From: an uncultured Erysipelotrichaceae bacterium
GTDB taxonomy: Bacteria > Bacillota_I > Bacilli_A > RFN20 > CAG-826
Length of the DNA stretch: 44,002 bases
Direction: 5' to 3'
Assembly: GCA_902800355.1 (NCBI GenBank)
Contig: CADCEE010000014.1
Span: forward strand, 1-44,002
The notes under the pieces were generated by a model, which was given only the letters and a program-made list of their open reading frames with translations, was not told the DNA's origin and did not search any database. Shown in pieces: positions 28,708 through 38,100 of the stretch. Made by a program: the position numbers and the translations under genes. How positions within the stretch are numbered: the first letter of the stretch is position 1; each line of letters opens with the position of its first letter.

Positions 28708-29839
28708 AGTCATTTATTTTACTAACGCTGTTAGTCAAACGATGTTCGTAGATTATTTAAAAAAATGGAGAGTCTCTCCTAATTTAAGTAACCAAAATTT
28801 TCATAATAAACTTATAAAAGCTATTTCAAAATATGATCAAGTCGATGTAGTTTCTATTAGACCAATTAACGCTAATTTTGAATCTAAAAAATTGCCTCAA
28901 CTCGTAGAAGATGAGTTTAATATCTCTTGGAGATATCCAAAGGTCTCCACTAGTAGAGTGGCTAAACTTTTATTTTTAAATAAACATATTAAAAAAGTAT
29001 TACCTATTAAAGAGAAGTATGATGCGATATTTGTAGATACATTAAATCTATCATTATTAAAATCAGCGATTAAAGTTGCTAAAAAATATAACTGCAAAGT
29101 TTATGGCATCTGTACTGATAATCCAAATAACATATCATTCACTACTGAAAGTTATAAAAAGAAATTAATTAAACTAGGACAATCCTTAGATGGATATATA
29201 TCTTTAACTAAGGCAATCACTGATTTATATAATAAAGACAAGAAACCATTTATCCAGATAGATGGAGTGTCTGAAGAATATGAGTCTAGTTCAAAACCAT
29301 TAATTGAGGGCAAATATATTTATTTCGGTGGTTCATTAATGGAAGAATATGGAGTCTTCTCTTTAATTGAAGCTTATAAAGATATTGATCCAAAAGACAT
29401 AAAACTTGTTTTATGTGGTCACCACGTTAACATCAATCAATTAAACGCTGCTATAAAAGATAATCAAAATATTATTTATCTTGGCCCAGTTAACTATGAA
29501 GATAATCTTAACTTAGTTAAGCACTCCTTATTCTCAGTCAACCCTAGACCAATAAATCCAAAAATTGATGAATATTCTATTCCTAGTAAAACTTTAGAAT
29601 GTATCTCTTTAGGTGTCATTAATGTCACAGTAGATAATCGTTTATTAAAAGAACATTATGAAGACTGTATTATCTGGTCTAAATCATCTTCTAAAGAAGA
29701 TTTAAAAGAAGCATTAAATAAAGCGCTATATTTAGACAAAGAAACAAAAGAAAGATTAATTAAAAAAGCAAAAGAAAAAGTCATGGAGAGAACTTCTTTA
29801 GAAGTTATAGGTAAACAAATCCACGACTTAATTATTTAA
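28700..29839 (+). CDS. Glycosyltransferase, GT-B type
   Basis: 379 residues with two Rossmann halves: N-terminal VIYFTNAVSQTMFVDYLKK and YGICTDNPNNISF (about 140), C-terminal YIYFGGSLMEEYGVFSLIEA (about 211), IIYLGPVNYEDNL (about 253) and YSIPSKTLECISLGVINVTV (about 293). The family pattern is that of glycan-cluster transferases; the sugar is unknown. Translation is coupled to the upstream transferase by an 8-base overlap. Converges with the minus-strand transferase, overlapping its end by 8 bases. Confidence 0.85.
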   Translation: MSKVIYFTNAVSQTMFVDYLKKWRVSPNLSNQNFHNKLIKAISKYDQVDVVSIRPINANFESKKLPQLVEDEFNISWRYPKVSTSRVAKLLFLNKHIKKVLPIKEKYDAIFVDTLNLSLLKSAIKVAKKYNCKVYGICTDNPNNISFTTESYKKKLIKLGQSLDGYISLTKAITDLYNKDKKPFIQIDGVSEEYESSSKPLIEGKYIYFGGSLMEEYGVFSLIEAYKDIDPKDIKLVLCGHHVNINQLNAAIKDNQNIIYLGPVNYEDNLNLVKHSLFSVNPRPINPKIDEYSIPSKTLECISLGVINVTVDNRLLKEHYEDCIIWSKSSSKEDLKEALNKALYLDKETKERLIKKAKEKVMERTSLEVIGKQIHDLII

Positions 29840-31007
29840 ATTCTTTTTCAATAAGATCAGTCACAGTTCTTAAAGAGAAATGTGAATCATAATACATCTT
29901 ATTAAGCTTGCCTAGGCGAGCTTTTTCTTTTTCACTCAAATTAGAAATTGCCAGTAAAGCGTTTTTCACTGATTCAGGATTATCATCCGCTAAGAAAGCG
30001 CCACCAGATTCTTCTAAAACGTCTTTACCATCCCCTTTAAGTACACCAACAATTGGTCTAGCAAACGTTAAAGACATCATTAATTTACTAGGAATAGTCT
30101 TTCCCACTGTTCCTTCTGCTTTTAAAGAGATATATAAAGCATCTGCGCGTTTAAAATATGCCGCCGCAAGCTTAGCAACAATTGGCCCATGATATATAAT
30201 CTTATTTTCTAACCCTCTTTCTTTAATTGAATTAATCAAATAATCGGTCATTGGTCCCATTCCAATGATATGGAAATAGATATCTTCATCCTTAAGTAGG
30301 CTCATCGCCTCTACAATAAGAGGAATTTGCTGAATTAAACCAAGGTTGCCACAATATAAAATATGTGTGCCTTTACCATAATCAAACGCTGCAATATCAC
30401 TATCCTCAACTAAAGAACATTGAGGAACATATTTGATGTTATTTACCGGCAATTTGAGGGTGTTTTGAAAATAATCTTTAAAACTTGGCGAGGAAATTAA
30501 GATCTTATCTGCCTTGGAATAAATTGATCTACTCCAGCGATAAAGTTGACGATAAACAAAGGAATTTTTACGTACTGCATGAGTAACAATTGTACTCTCA
30601 GGCCATAAATCTAAACAGTGAATAATATGCTTCACATGATGTTTTTTAGCGTATAAATTACCCGCGCAACATATTGTAACAGGAGATAAACTCATTGAAT
30701 AAACATAGTCAAACTCTAATTTTGTTTTTCTAACCCACTTTTTTGAGTTTCTCCAGAAAGATAAATAGTTCCTAACAATTGATAATCTACTTTTTTTACG
30801 AGGATATAGCTTCACACGATGGACATTCACTCCATTAAGCATCTCTTCGCTAATATTTTTATAAGCAGGAAGAATATAACCATATCCATAGTTTGGTTTC
30901 CCAGTTAAAACATGAACTTCATGTCCATCAGCAGCCATTTGTTCGGCGATTTTGGTAATAATAAAGTTCTCTGGATAATAAAACTGACAAACTACTAATA
31001 TCTTCAT
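29832..31007 (-). CDS. Glycosyltransferase family 4 (WbuB-like)
   Basis: 391 residues starting MKILVVCQFYYPENFIITKI, with DGHEVHVLTGKPNYGYG (about 28), an N-terminal acceptor domain, then GNLGLIQQIPLIVEAM (about 221), HIIGMGPM (about 248) and KTIPSKLMMSLTFARPIVGV (about 307). This is the pattern of the WbuB/WcaI-like transferases that build repeat units of surface polysaccharides. The opposite strand from its two neighbours indicates a separate promoter. Confidence 0.88.
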   Translation of the reverse strand: MKILVVCQFYYPENFIITKIAEQMAADGHEVHVLTGKPNYGYGYILPAYKNISEEMLNGVNVHRVKLYPRKKSRLSIVRNYLSFWRNSKKWVRKTKLEFDYVYSMSLSPVTICCAGNLYAKKHHVKHIIHCLDLWPESTIVTHAVRKNSFVYRQLYRWSRSIYSKADKILISSPSFKDYFQNTLKLPVNNIKYVPQCSLVEDSDIAAFDYGKGTHILYCGNLGLIQQIPLIVEAMSLLKDEDIYFHIIGMGPMTDYLINSIKERGLENKIIYHGPIVAKLAAAYFKRADALYISLKAEGTVGKTIPSKLMMSLTFARPIVGVLKGDGKDVLEESGGAFLADDNPESVKNALLAISNLSEKEKARLGKLNKMYYDSHFSLRTVTDLIEKEFK

Positions 31008-31048
31008 ATGTTAATAATATTAACAAAAATAAATATGTTTATAAATAA

Positions 31049-31846
31049 TTAGAATTGAATACAATCTAGAAGCATCATTAACACAAAGCCGATAATAAAT
31101 GCCCATACACCAAAGTGATCATGTTCATTTTCTTTGATCTCAGGAATCATTTCTTCCGCAACAACATAAATCATACAGCCTGCCGCAAAGCTTAATGCCC
31201 AAGGCATAACTTCTTGAATTTGCATTGCAAAGAATAAACCAATAACCGCAGCGATTGGTTCTACTATTCCAGAAAACATTCCAAATAAGAATGCTTTGGT
31301 AGATTTACCTGTATCGGCTTTAATAGGCAAAGATACCGCAGCACCTTCGGTGATATTTTGAATACCAATTCCAACTGCCAAAAATAAAGCACCCATTAAT
31401 AAAGTGTGATTACCTGGATTAGCTAAAGCGACTCCAAAGGCGACACCAACTGATAATCCTTCTGGAATATTATGAATTGTAACCGCTAAAAACATCTTTT
31501 GGTCTTTATTTAAGTGCCGTGTTCTAATACCTTCTTCTTTATTGTTAGAAGAATGAATATGAGGAACTAATTTATCAATACCCCACAAAAACAACGCCCC
31601 AGCTACAACAGATATACCTGCAATGACAGAAGGTGGCATATAAGTAACATTAGATTCAAAAATGGCAGGTTTTAATAAACCAAAGAAAGATGCTGATAGC
31701 ATCACACCAGAAGCAAACCCTGTAAATACACGGGCAATTGTTTTCGTTAATCCAGCTTTATGAAAAAAGAAAACTAAAGCAGAACCTAGAGTTGTGGCAC
31801 CAAAGATAATAGCAGTGCCTATAATCGCATAAACATAATCAGGCAT
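31049..31846 (-). CDS. ZIP family divalent metal transporter
   Basis: 265 residues, about eight membrane helices. The metal pathway in helix 4 is HNIPEGLSVGVAFG (about 136-149) and in helix 5 GIQNITEGAAVSLP (about 160), where Gln-Asn stands where many ZIPs have His. A His-bearing loop (HIHSSNNKEEG, about 95) precedes helix 4. ZupT-like ZIP proteins import zinc, iron or manganese. It sits alone on the minus strand inside the glycan cluster, with no visible metal-regulator site. Confidence 0.9.
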   Translation of the reverse strand: MPDYVYAIIGTAIIFGATTLGSALVFFFHKAGLTKTIARVFTGFASGVMLSASFFGLLKPAIFESNVTYMPPSVIAGISVVAGALFLWGIDKLVPHIHSSNNKEEGIRTRHLNKDQKMFLAVTIHNIPEGLSVGVAFGVALANPGNHTLLMGALFLAVGIGIQNITEGAAVSLPIKADTGKSTKAFLFGMFSGIVEPIAAVIGLFFAMQIQEVMPWALSFAAGCMIYVVAEEMIPEIKENEHDHFGVWAFIIGFVLMMLLDCIQF

Positions 31847-31904
31847 AAATAAATACCTCGCTGTATATTATATAGTAGACTACTACTTATTTGAAAAATT
31901 TATT

Positions 31905-31933
31905 TTCAAAACTCATAGTATCAAGTTTATAAT
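31905..31933 (+). promoter_or_regulatory. Promoter of the flippase gene, probably leaderless
   Basis: TTCAAA (31905-31910), 17 bp, TATAAT (31928-31933); the ATG follows after 7 bases. Confidence 0.55.
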
Positions 31934-31940
31934 AGAACAC

Positions 31941-33455
31941 ATGAACGATCGTACGCGTACTAACGTCATCATTAATATCTCACGTACTTTAGTGTTGACG
32001 ATATTATCTTTCATGACATTCCCATGGGTATGTCGTTATTTAGGGTCTGCCCAAGTTGGTATATATACTTGGTGTAATACTTTCGTTTTATATTTCTTAG
32101 TTTTAGCTAAGGTTGGTGTTCCTAATCTTGCTATTAGAGAATGTGTCAAAGTTAAAGATGATAAAGAGAAATTATCTAACAAAGTTCAGACATTCTTTTT
32201 AATTCAAATGATAGCTACATTATTATCGTTTGGATTTATGTGTTCTTTAGTCTTTACTATTCCGGATTTAAAAAACAATAACGAAGTTATCTTCCTCTTA
32301 TCTATTAATTTCCTTTCAGGAGCGTTCTCTTTTGAATGGCTATTTATCGCTTTAGAAAAACAGTTCTATATGTCTGTTAGAAGTATTGCGGTTTTGGCTT
32401 TATCAACCTTATTAATCATTATCTTTGTTACTAATCCTAGCGATATCTATATCTACGCTTTAATTACTGCTTCTGTTACTTTAGTAACAACAGTAGCGAA
32501 CTTACTCTATTCTAGGAAATTCATATCCTATAAAAAAACTATGCCTTATGAGTTTAAGCAGTATATTAAACCACTACTTATTCTATTCTCCATTACCTTA
32601 ATCATTTCTTTCTATAATCAAACCGATACTTTTATTTTAGGTTTCATTGATAAAGGTAAGGGTGAAGTTGCTTCTTATTCTGTAGGAGTTAAGGGGATTG
32701 ACATTATTATTGGTATTATTACTGCTTTAAGTACGGTTTTTATTCCTCGAGCCGCTATATGTTATGCTCAAGAAGATAAGAAGTACTTTAATAGGCTAAA
32801 TAAGTATTCTGTTAATATCTGTTTATTTATCGTCTTGCCTGCTATAGCCACTATGACAATGCTAGCCTCTCCTATTACCGCTTTAATATCTGGTAACTAT
32901 GATTTCGCGGAAGGTTTGGGATATGTTAACGCTCCAGCAGTATTAATCATTCTTTGCAGTATGATGGTCACCTACTCTATAAGCGACATCATTTACGGAC
33001 AGATTTTACTTCCAATGAAAAAAGAGAAATATTATCTTTACGCTTTACTTGGAGGCACCATACTTAATATTGCTTTATCAATTATATTTGGTGCGGTTAT
33101 CTTAAAAGATAAACCTGCTATTGGAGTGGCCATTGGCACTGCTATTACTGACTTATTTATTTTAGTTTATTTACTAGCGGTTACTTGGAAATGGATTTCT
33201 AAAGCAGTCTTTAACTTTAATTCATTAAAGATTTTGCTCGCTACTGCATTAATTTTAATGATGACATTTATTATTAGAGATCCAATGCATAACTTATTAG
33301 TGGGTAAAGGATTAAGTTTAGCCACAAGTTATATCATTGAATTAGTAGCGATAGTTCTTATCGACGCCATTATATATATAGGTGTTTTAGTTTTATTAAA
33401 AGAAGACTTAGTAAGTTCTTTTTCAAGAAAAAGGAGACAAGTTAATAATGGCTAA
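31941..33455 (+). CDS. Oligosaccharide flippase (Wzx / polysaccharide biosynthesis family)
   Basis: 504 residues, about 14 membrane helices. The N terminus TRTNVIINISRTLVLTILSF and the helix-1/2 segment CRYLGSAQVGIYTWCNTFV fit the MATE-like polysaccharide export family; the middle FYNQTDTFILGFIDKGKGEVASYSVG pattern is typical of Wzx proteins. It would flip lipid-linked glycan units to the outer face. The next gene (TupA-like) starts 8 bases before it ends, so both are on one transcript. With the nearby glycosyltransferases and the polymerase-like protein it forms a Wzx/Wzy-type set. Confidence 0.9.
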   Translation: MNDRTRTNVIINISRTLVLTILSFMTFPWVCRYLGSAQVGIYTWCNTFVLYFLVLAKVGVPNLAIRECVKVKDDKEKLSNKVQTFFLIQMIATLLSFGFMCSLVFTIPDLKNNNEVIFLLSINFLSGAFSFEWLFIALEKQFYMSVRSIAVLALSTLLIIIFVTNPSDIYIYALITASVTLVTTVANLLYSRKFISYKKTMPYEFKQYIKPLLILFSITLIISFYNQTDTFILGFIDKGKGEVASYSVGVKGIDIIIGIITALSTVFIPRAAICYAQEDKKYFNRLNKYSVNICLFIVLPAIATMTMLASPITALISGNYDFAEGLGYVNAPAVLIILCSMMVTYSISDIIYGQILLPMKKEKYYLYALLGGTILNIALSIIFGAVILKDKPAIGVAIGTAITDLFILVYLLAVTWKWISKAVFNFNSLKILLATALILMMTFIIRDPMHNLLVGKGLSLATSYIIELVAIVLIDAIIYIGVLVLLKEDLVSSFSRKRRQVNNG

Positions 33456-34353
33456 TCCTAACTTAAAAGAGAATAAATTTAAACGCGCATTAGTCTCTCC
33501 TTTTAGAGGCTTAGTTAAATGTGTTTCTAAAAAAGCCTATATCTCTTATCAATATAAATATATCACCCATCATAAACTAGACTGGAAAGGTCTAAAAAGA
33601 TATACCGAAAAACTCCAATATCTTCGTTTATATGTCTATCCAAAAGATGACTTGGTCTCTAAATGTGCGGGTCGCGTAGGAGTAAGAGAATACGTAAAAG
33701 AGAGGGGTTTTGAGCAAAATTTAATCAAAATCTATGGGATTTTCGATAGATTTGAAGATATTGATTTTGCAAAACTTCCAAATCAATTTGCGATGAAATG
33801 TTCTCATGGCTGTGCGATGAATTATATCTGCTATGATAAAAGTAAAATCAACTATGAAGAATTAAAAAAGAAATTCAATAAATGGCTTAAAACAAACTAT
33901 GGCAAAAAAACAGTGGAACTACACTACGCCAAAATCAAACCACAAATTATTGTTGAAGAATTAATGCTAGAAGACGGCAAGCTTCCAACTGAATATAAAA
34001 TCCATGTCTTTAATGGAGTAGCAAAAAATCTATATGTCGTTACCTCTAGAGGGATTAATATTAGATATAATAACTATTATATCGATTGGACCCCATTTGA
34101 TGGATCACAATTTAATGGATGGAAAAAGACCGACTATCCATTAAAAAAACCATCTAATTTTATTGAGATGGTCAAGATTGCCGAATCCTTAGCGGATAAA
34201 TTCCCATTTGTCCGTGTCGACTTATATAACATTAATGGAAAAATATATTTTTCCGAGATGACTTTCACCCCTGCTAAAGGCACTTTAATCTTAGATGATG
34301 ATAAATGTGACTTTGAAATGGGTGAATGGTTAGATATATCTAAATATCGTTAG
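33448..34353 (+). CDS. TupA-like ATP-grasp protein
   Basis: 301 residues. Characteristic segments: KWLSGLK-type opening replaced here by DWKGLKRYTEKLQYLRLY (about 47), CAGRVGVREYVKERG (about 71), LPNQFAMKCSHGCAMNYI (about 109), IVEELMLEDGKLPTEYKIHVFNG (about 169) and RVDLYNINGKIYFSEMTFTP (about 252), with the Asp and Glu that bind Mg-ATP. The family is named for a teichuronopeptide gene and is frequent in capsule clusters, where it probably joins an amino acid or peptide to sugars (inference). It overlaps the flippase gene upstream and ends 4 bases into the convergent lipoprotein gene. Confidence 0.85.
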   Translation: MANPNLKENKFKRALVSPFRGLVKCVSKKAYISYQYKYITHHKLDWKGLKRYTEKLQYLRLYVYPKDDLVSKCAGRVGVREYVKERGFEQNLIKIYGIFDRFEDIDFAKLPNQFAMKCSHGCAMNYICYDKSKINYEELKKKFNKWLKTNYGKKTVELHYAKIKPQIIVEELMLEDGKLPTEYKIHVFNGVAKNLYVVTSRGINIRYNNYYIDWTPFDGSQFNGWKKTDYPLKKPSNFIEMVKIAESLADKFPFVRVDLYNINGKIYFSEMTFTPAKGTLILDDDKCDFEMGEWLDISKYR

Positions 34354-35270
34354 TTCCAACTTGTATAAGGGAAGAACATTTCATATAAGAATAAGGCGTA
34401 ATCGTCATAACTAACGTCTTCGACACCCATATCTTTGTTATAATCAATTAACTCGTCGCTTAATACTTTATATGTCACAGATACACCCACTAATCTAGTG
34501 AAGGAGAATGTATCTGTTTTATATTTGGTCAAATCAAAAGCCACAAAAGTGTAATGTGCTCCTACATTTGTGGATTTTTTATCAAAATCAACATTGATAG
34601 TAAATGGATATCCCACAATCCCTTCATTATTCTTTAAGAATAAAGTGACTGTAAGAGCGATACTTGAATCATGGTATAAAGCATTATCTGGTTGTTTTTT
34701 GTATTCAGTTCCACCAACAGTGTAATATTCTCTGGTATTATCAGTAGATGCTTTAAACTGTATTGCAAAATAATGTAATTCATTACTCTCTTTAGAAAAT
34801 CTAATTGAGAAACCAGATTCTGAGGTTTGTACACGACCTTTTTGGTATGTGTAGTCAGGTCTACCATCTTTGCCGTCCATTCCATTTTGCGCACCACAAA
34901 CCATTTGTCCGTCATATAACTTAGATTGATATCCATATCTAAATGAATCATCAACAGCACCCATTTTAAATTCTTTGCCGTATTCTTCAATAAGTGGTTC
35001 GCTATCAAAGTAGTTTGGATCAATTATTCCAAATTCGGGTAAAGCTGCAATAGAGGAATAGCCATAATCATAGATATAAGCTTCATCAGTAACATCAAGT
35101 GGATCAAATTTAGTCGACTTCTTTAATTCTTCGTCCCAGTGCTTATAATAATTTTCTTTAAAGTTAGCGGAAGTATATTTATCGCCTTCCACAAAATAAG
35201 AAGTGCTATAACCGCAAGAAACAATCGCTACTACAGGCAAAAGTAATAAGTATTTAAATCTTTTATGCAT
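34350..35270 (-). CDS. Lipoprotein of unknown function
   Basis: 306 residues. The N terminus MHKRFKYLLLLPVVAIVSC is a lipoprotein signal with the Cys at residue 19. The mature part is hydrophilic, Tyr- and Asp-rich, with likely beta structure (SGFSIRFSKESNELHYFAIQF) and no recognised domain. Its start overlaps the end of the 12-helix membrane protein by 8 bases, so the two are co-translated and likely act together at the cell surface, perhaps in glycan assembly. Confidence 0.7.
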   Translation of the reverse strand: MHKRFKYLLLLPVVAIVSCGYSTSYFVEGDKYTSANFKENYYKHWDEELKKSTKFDPLDVTDEAYIYDYGYSSIAALPEFGIIDPNYFDSEPLIEEYGKEFKMGAVDDSFRYGYQSKLYDGQMVCGAQNGMDGKDGRPDYTYQKGRVQTSESGFSIRFSKESNELHYFAIQFKASTDNTREYYTVGGTEYKKQPDNALYHDSSIALTVTLFLKNNEGIVGYPFTINVDFDKKSTNVGAHYTFVAFDLTKYKTDTFSFTRLVGVSVTYKVLSDELIDYNKDMGVEDVSYDDYALFLYEMFFPYTSWN

Positions 35271-36645
35271 TAGTTACTTCCTCCTTCTTTTCTTCGACCA
35301 CTGCTACATCCACTCTAGTTTTACAAATGACATAAGAGAACATAAAGACCATAAGGGTAAATGGAGAGGTCAAATAGATTGGCTTATAAAGTTTATAGTA
35401 AAGCGCATAATCAACATCATTAAAGAATGCGCTATAAGCGACAAATACTATTAACAATAATAGTATTGTGGCCTGTAACCTAAATTCATCTTTATGAGAA
35501 TAGAAGTATTTTTTAAATGAAACAAAACCTAAGAAGACAAAGGCAAAGATTGCAACTGTTCCTATCACACCACTAGTCATAAATGTATCAAAGATAAAGA
35601 ATCCAGTTGGATAAGCTACTTCATAATATGGATAATAATTCACTGGCCAAGAAGCAAATCCTAAGAACTTCGCACTTGAGAAAATACCTTCTAAGTTTGG
35701 ATTAATAATCGCAGAGAATCTATTGCTTACAAATAATCTATTTAAGATTCCAGTAAAGGAATTACTAATTCCAGTCGCCACAACAATCACATAGAATAGA
35801 TAGCCTAGTAAGAATAAAGCCACTAAAGCAATTAAGATAAACTTAAAGACAGTTCTTGTTTTAACAAATGTTTTTCCTAAATAAATAACTAGTACAAGAA
35901 TAGCCACCGCGGCTAATCCGCCTAAAGATAAAGTAGATGGAATAAATGTTAAAGCAAAGATCGCTAAAACAGTAAATACCAAGAAGGAATAGAAATATCC
36001 TTTCTCCTTTTTAGGAGAAGTGAATAAAAGCATCACACTACTAGCGGATAATAATAAAGGATATAAGACGTAATGAGACATCTTCACTTCAATAAATTTG
36101 AATCCTTCTAGTACATAAGCCATTTTACTAACAGGAACTTCACTCTTAATGCCATCATAATATAAATAGAAATTCTTATAGAACAATGGGTAGAATGCAC
36201 CAAAACTAATTAAGTTATAAACAAAGTTTATAAGGACATAAACCGCTAAAGCGGAGAATACGACCATAATAAATGTTTTAAGTTTGAAATTCTTATCAAT
36301 ACTTAATAAATATCCATTGAAGGCCATTGGTAATAATCCTAATGGAATAAAGACAGTTTCTGCCCAAGAGAAATCTCCTGCTTGAGTATGAGCAATGTTA
36401 TAATTACCAACCGCTGTCAATAAAGTAAATAAAAATAGAGGGATAAAGAATAAGGCAACATTGGATAATCCCTTACTTTTAATTTCTCCGATATTAAATA
36501 AGATTAATAAAATACAAAGCGCTAAAGATAACGCCCCAAATAAAACAAAGCTACCACTATAGTTAAAAGCAATTAAAGCAAAAAACTCAAATGCTAAAAA
36601 TGTTACAGCAGCGCTATATCTATTAAGAAGCTTTAATTTATTCAT
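35263..36645 (-). CDS. Multi-pass membrane protein, candidate glycan polymerase/ligase (Wzy-like topology)
   Basis: 460 residues, about 12 membrane helices and one larger outside loop (about residues 290-350) that contains SNRFSAIINPNLEGIFSSAK, as expected for O-antigen polymerase or ligase proteins. These families diverge so much that topology is the main guide, so this is a guess. It lies at the end of the glycan cluster, co-transcribed with the lipoprotein gene. The C terminus is charged (VVEEKKEEVTNA). Confidence 0.6.
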   Translation of the reverse strand: MNKLKLLNRYSAAVTFLAFEFFALIAFNYSGSFVLFGALSLALCILLILFNIGEIKSKGLSNVALFFIPLFLFTLLTAVGNYNIAHTQAGDFSWAETVFIPLGLLPMAFNGYLLSIDKNFKLKTFIMVVFSALAVYVLINFVYNLISFGAFYPLFYKNFYLYYDGIKSEVPVSKMAYVLEGFKFIEVKMSHYVLYPLLLSASSVMLLFTSPKKEKGYFYSFLVFTVLAIFALTFIPSTLSLGGLAAVAILVLVIYLGKTFVKTRTVFKFILIALVALFLLGYLFYVIVVATGISNSFTGILNRLFVSNRFSAIINPNLEGIFSSAKFLGFASWPVNYYPYYEVAYPTGFFIFDTFMTSGVIGTVAIFAFVFLGFVSFKKYFYSHKDEFRLQATILLLLIVFVAYSAFFNDVDYALYYKLYKPIYLTSPFTLMVFMFSYVICKTRVDVAVVEEKKEEVTNA

Positions 36646-36674
36646 ATGAATAATGATAATACATTTTTAAATAA

Positions 36675-36701
36675 ATAAAAATAGCGAACAATTCGCTATT
36701 T
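36675..36701 (-). terminator. Terminator after the small acidic protein gene
   Basis: A 10-bp perfect stem (AAATAGCGAA with TTCGCTATTT, 3-nt loop) followed on the minus strand by TTATTTATTT, directly after the stop codon at 36702. Confidence 0.8.
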
Positions 36702-36848
36702 CTAGACTAATAAGTCATCGAGATCAATTATTTCATCTACATCATCGAGATCGGAATAACCATCGTAGTTTTCAATGACTTCAACTAATTCAACAGTTTC
36801 TTCATCATCATGCATCACTTTGTCATTAGGCCCTAAATATAGATTCAT
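36702..36848 (-). CDS. 48-residue acidic protein
   Basis: Starts at the ATG at 36848 with TAGGGGT 4-10 bases upstream and ends at a TAG directly before a strong terminator, so it looks like a single-gene transcript. Glu and Asp are about a third of the protein (HDDEETVELVEVIENYDG, then DLDDVDEIIDLDDLLV), giving a strongly negative charge. No transmembrane helix. Function unknown; highly acidic small proteins may mimic nucleic acid or bind a basic partner, but nothing here tests that. Confidence 0.65.
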   Translation of the reverse strand: MNLYLGPNDKVMHDDEETVELVEVIENYDGYSDLDDVDEIIDLDDLLV

Positions 36849-36892
36849 AATTACCCCTATGCCGAAAAGGATACCATATTTATATTAATATA

Positions 36893-36953
36893 AAAAAACT
36901 GTTTTTCTCAATTATTGGACACTGTCCAAATAATGTGGAAAACTCAGTTTTTC
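36893..36953 (-). terminator. Long inverted-repeat terminator after the 36972-38015 gene
   Basis: AAAAACTG (36894-36901) pairs with CAGTTTTT (36945-36952), enclosing an inner perfect stem ATTATTGGACA / TCCAAATAAT (36911-36934). On the minus strand the outer arm ends in TTTTTTTATATT. Confidence 0.75.
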
Positions 36954-36971
36954 TATTTCTAAATAAAGTAA

Positions 36972-38015
36972 TTATTCAGCTTTTGATTCTTCGGCTTTTG
37001 GAGCAGCAGCTTTGCCAGAGATAATCTTGTTGGCAATTGCAGCACCTAAGGCTAAGGCACCAAAGACCATGGCAACGATCGCACCAGCACCCATTCCAAT
37101 ACTATTACTTGAAAGTGGAATGACGATTAAAAGGAAACCAACAACCATAAATCCAAACATTAAAGCGGATTTAACGATTGAAGATTTTTCATAATCAACT
37201 TTCTTTTCTTCATCAATGAGGTAGCCATTGCTAATAACAGACTTGGCAAAGCCAAGAGAGACAAGAACGATAACCATACCCATGATAGCAAGAACTAATC
37301 CAAAGACGACTTTACCTTCTGGAGCAACTCCACTAGTCATATTTTGAATGAATAGGAACACAGTGGTGAAAATACCAGTTGTGCTATCGCTAGGCAATGT
37401 CATAGTGGCTGCGAGGCCAACGACGAGTGCGACGATTGCGCATGTTGCAGATGCAAAACCAAGAATCTTGTTAACAAGTTTTCTATCATCTTTAGTGGCA
37501 ACACGGTAAACACCAGGAATGACTAAAGCCATTAAGCCACCGGATAACATCATTTCAGAACCAGATCCTAAAGTGACACTTTGATGTTCAGAACCAGAAT
37601 AAATGACGCCTAAGAGTAAGCCAATGTAAATAACGACGATAACACCAAAACCAATTAAGGATTTTAATAATGGGTTTAATTCGCCTTTACCAGACATACC
37701 TTTGATTGTTTTAATCAATAAGATGATTCCTTTGACAATAGCAATAATGCCAAAGACGACTGTGAAAACGATAACAATAATAATCATCATAAGTGGTGCG
37801 ATTTGTTGTAATGCGCCTTCACCCATTTCTGGGAGTGCTTTAGCCATATCAATAAAATTCTTGATGTAGTCATAAATGTTTGCGGAAGCAACGACTTTGC
37901 CATCAGTAAGATTAGATTGTAAAGGTAAGGCTAAAACACCAACGACAACTAAAGCGATTGCAACAAAAGTAGCAACACTTAAAATAATTCTCATTACTTT
38001 GTTTGTTTTTTCCAT
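36972..38015 (-). CDS. Multi-pass membrane protein of unknown function
   Basis: 347 residues with about nine hydrophobic segments and small, Gly/Ala/Val-rich loops (residues about 9-32, 73-98, 116-136, 152-170, 181-205, 213-230, 240-262, 280-305 and 312-333). The C-terminal tail is Ala/Lys/Glu-rich (SGKAAAPKAEESKAE), a flexible end often seen in proteins with cytosolic tails. The start is weakly supported by AAAGGAA 13 bases upstream. Monocistronic, between two terminators. Not recognised. Confidence 0.75.
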   Translation of the reverse strand: MEKTNKVMRIILSVATFVAIALVVVGVLALPLQSNLTDGKVVASANIYDYIKNFIDMAKALPEMGEGALQQIAPLMMIIIVIVFTVVFGIIAIVKGIILLIKTIKGMSGKGELNPLLKSLIGFGVIVVIYIGLLLGVIYSGSEHQSVTLGSGSEMMLSGGLMALVIPGVYRVATKDDRKLVNKILGFASATCAIVALVVGLAATMTLPSDSTTGIFTTVFLFIQNMTSGVAPEGKVVFGLVLAIMGMVIVLVSLGFAKSVISNGYLIDEEKKVDYEKSSIVKSALMFGFMVVGFLLIVIPLSSNSIGMGAGAIVAMVFGALALGAAIANKIISGKAAAPKAEESKAE

Positions 38016-38050
38016 AAAAATCTTATAAATTCCTTTCTGCTTATAATAAT

Positions 38051-38082
38051 AAAAAAAATAGCGGTCTTATTCAACCACTATT
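38051..38082 (-). terminator. Terminator after the DegV gene
   Basis: On the minus strand AATAGTGGT and ACCGCTATT form a stem (one G-T pair) followed by TTTTTTTATT, 19 bases after the stop codon. Confidence 0.8.
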
Positions 38083-38100
38083 ATATTTGGATGTAGTATA

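Noticed and set aside
36893-36953. Transposon-like miniature inverted repeat
   Set aside because: It lies immediately after a gene stop and ends in a T run, so a terminator explains it.
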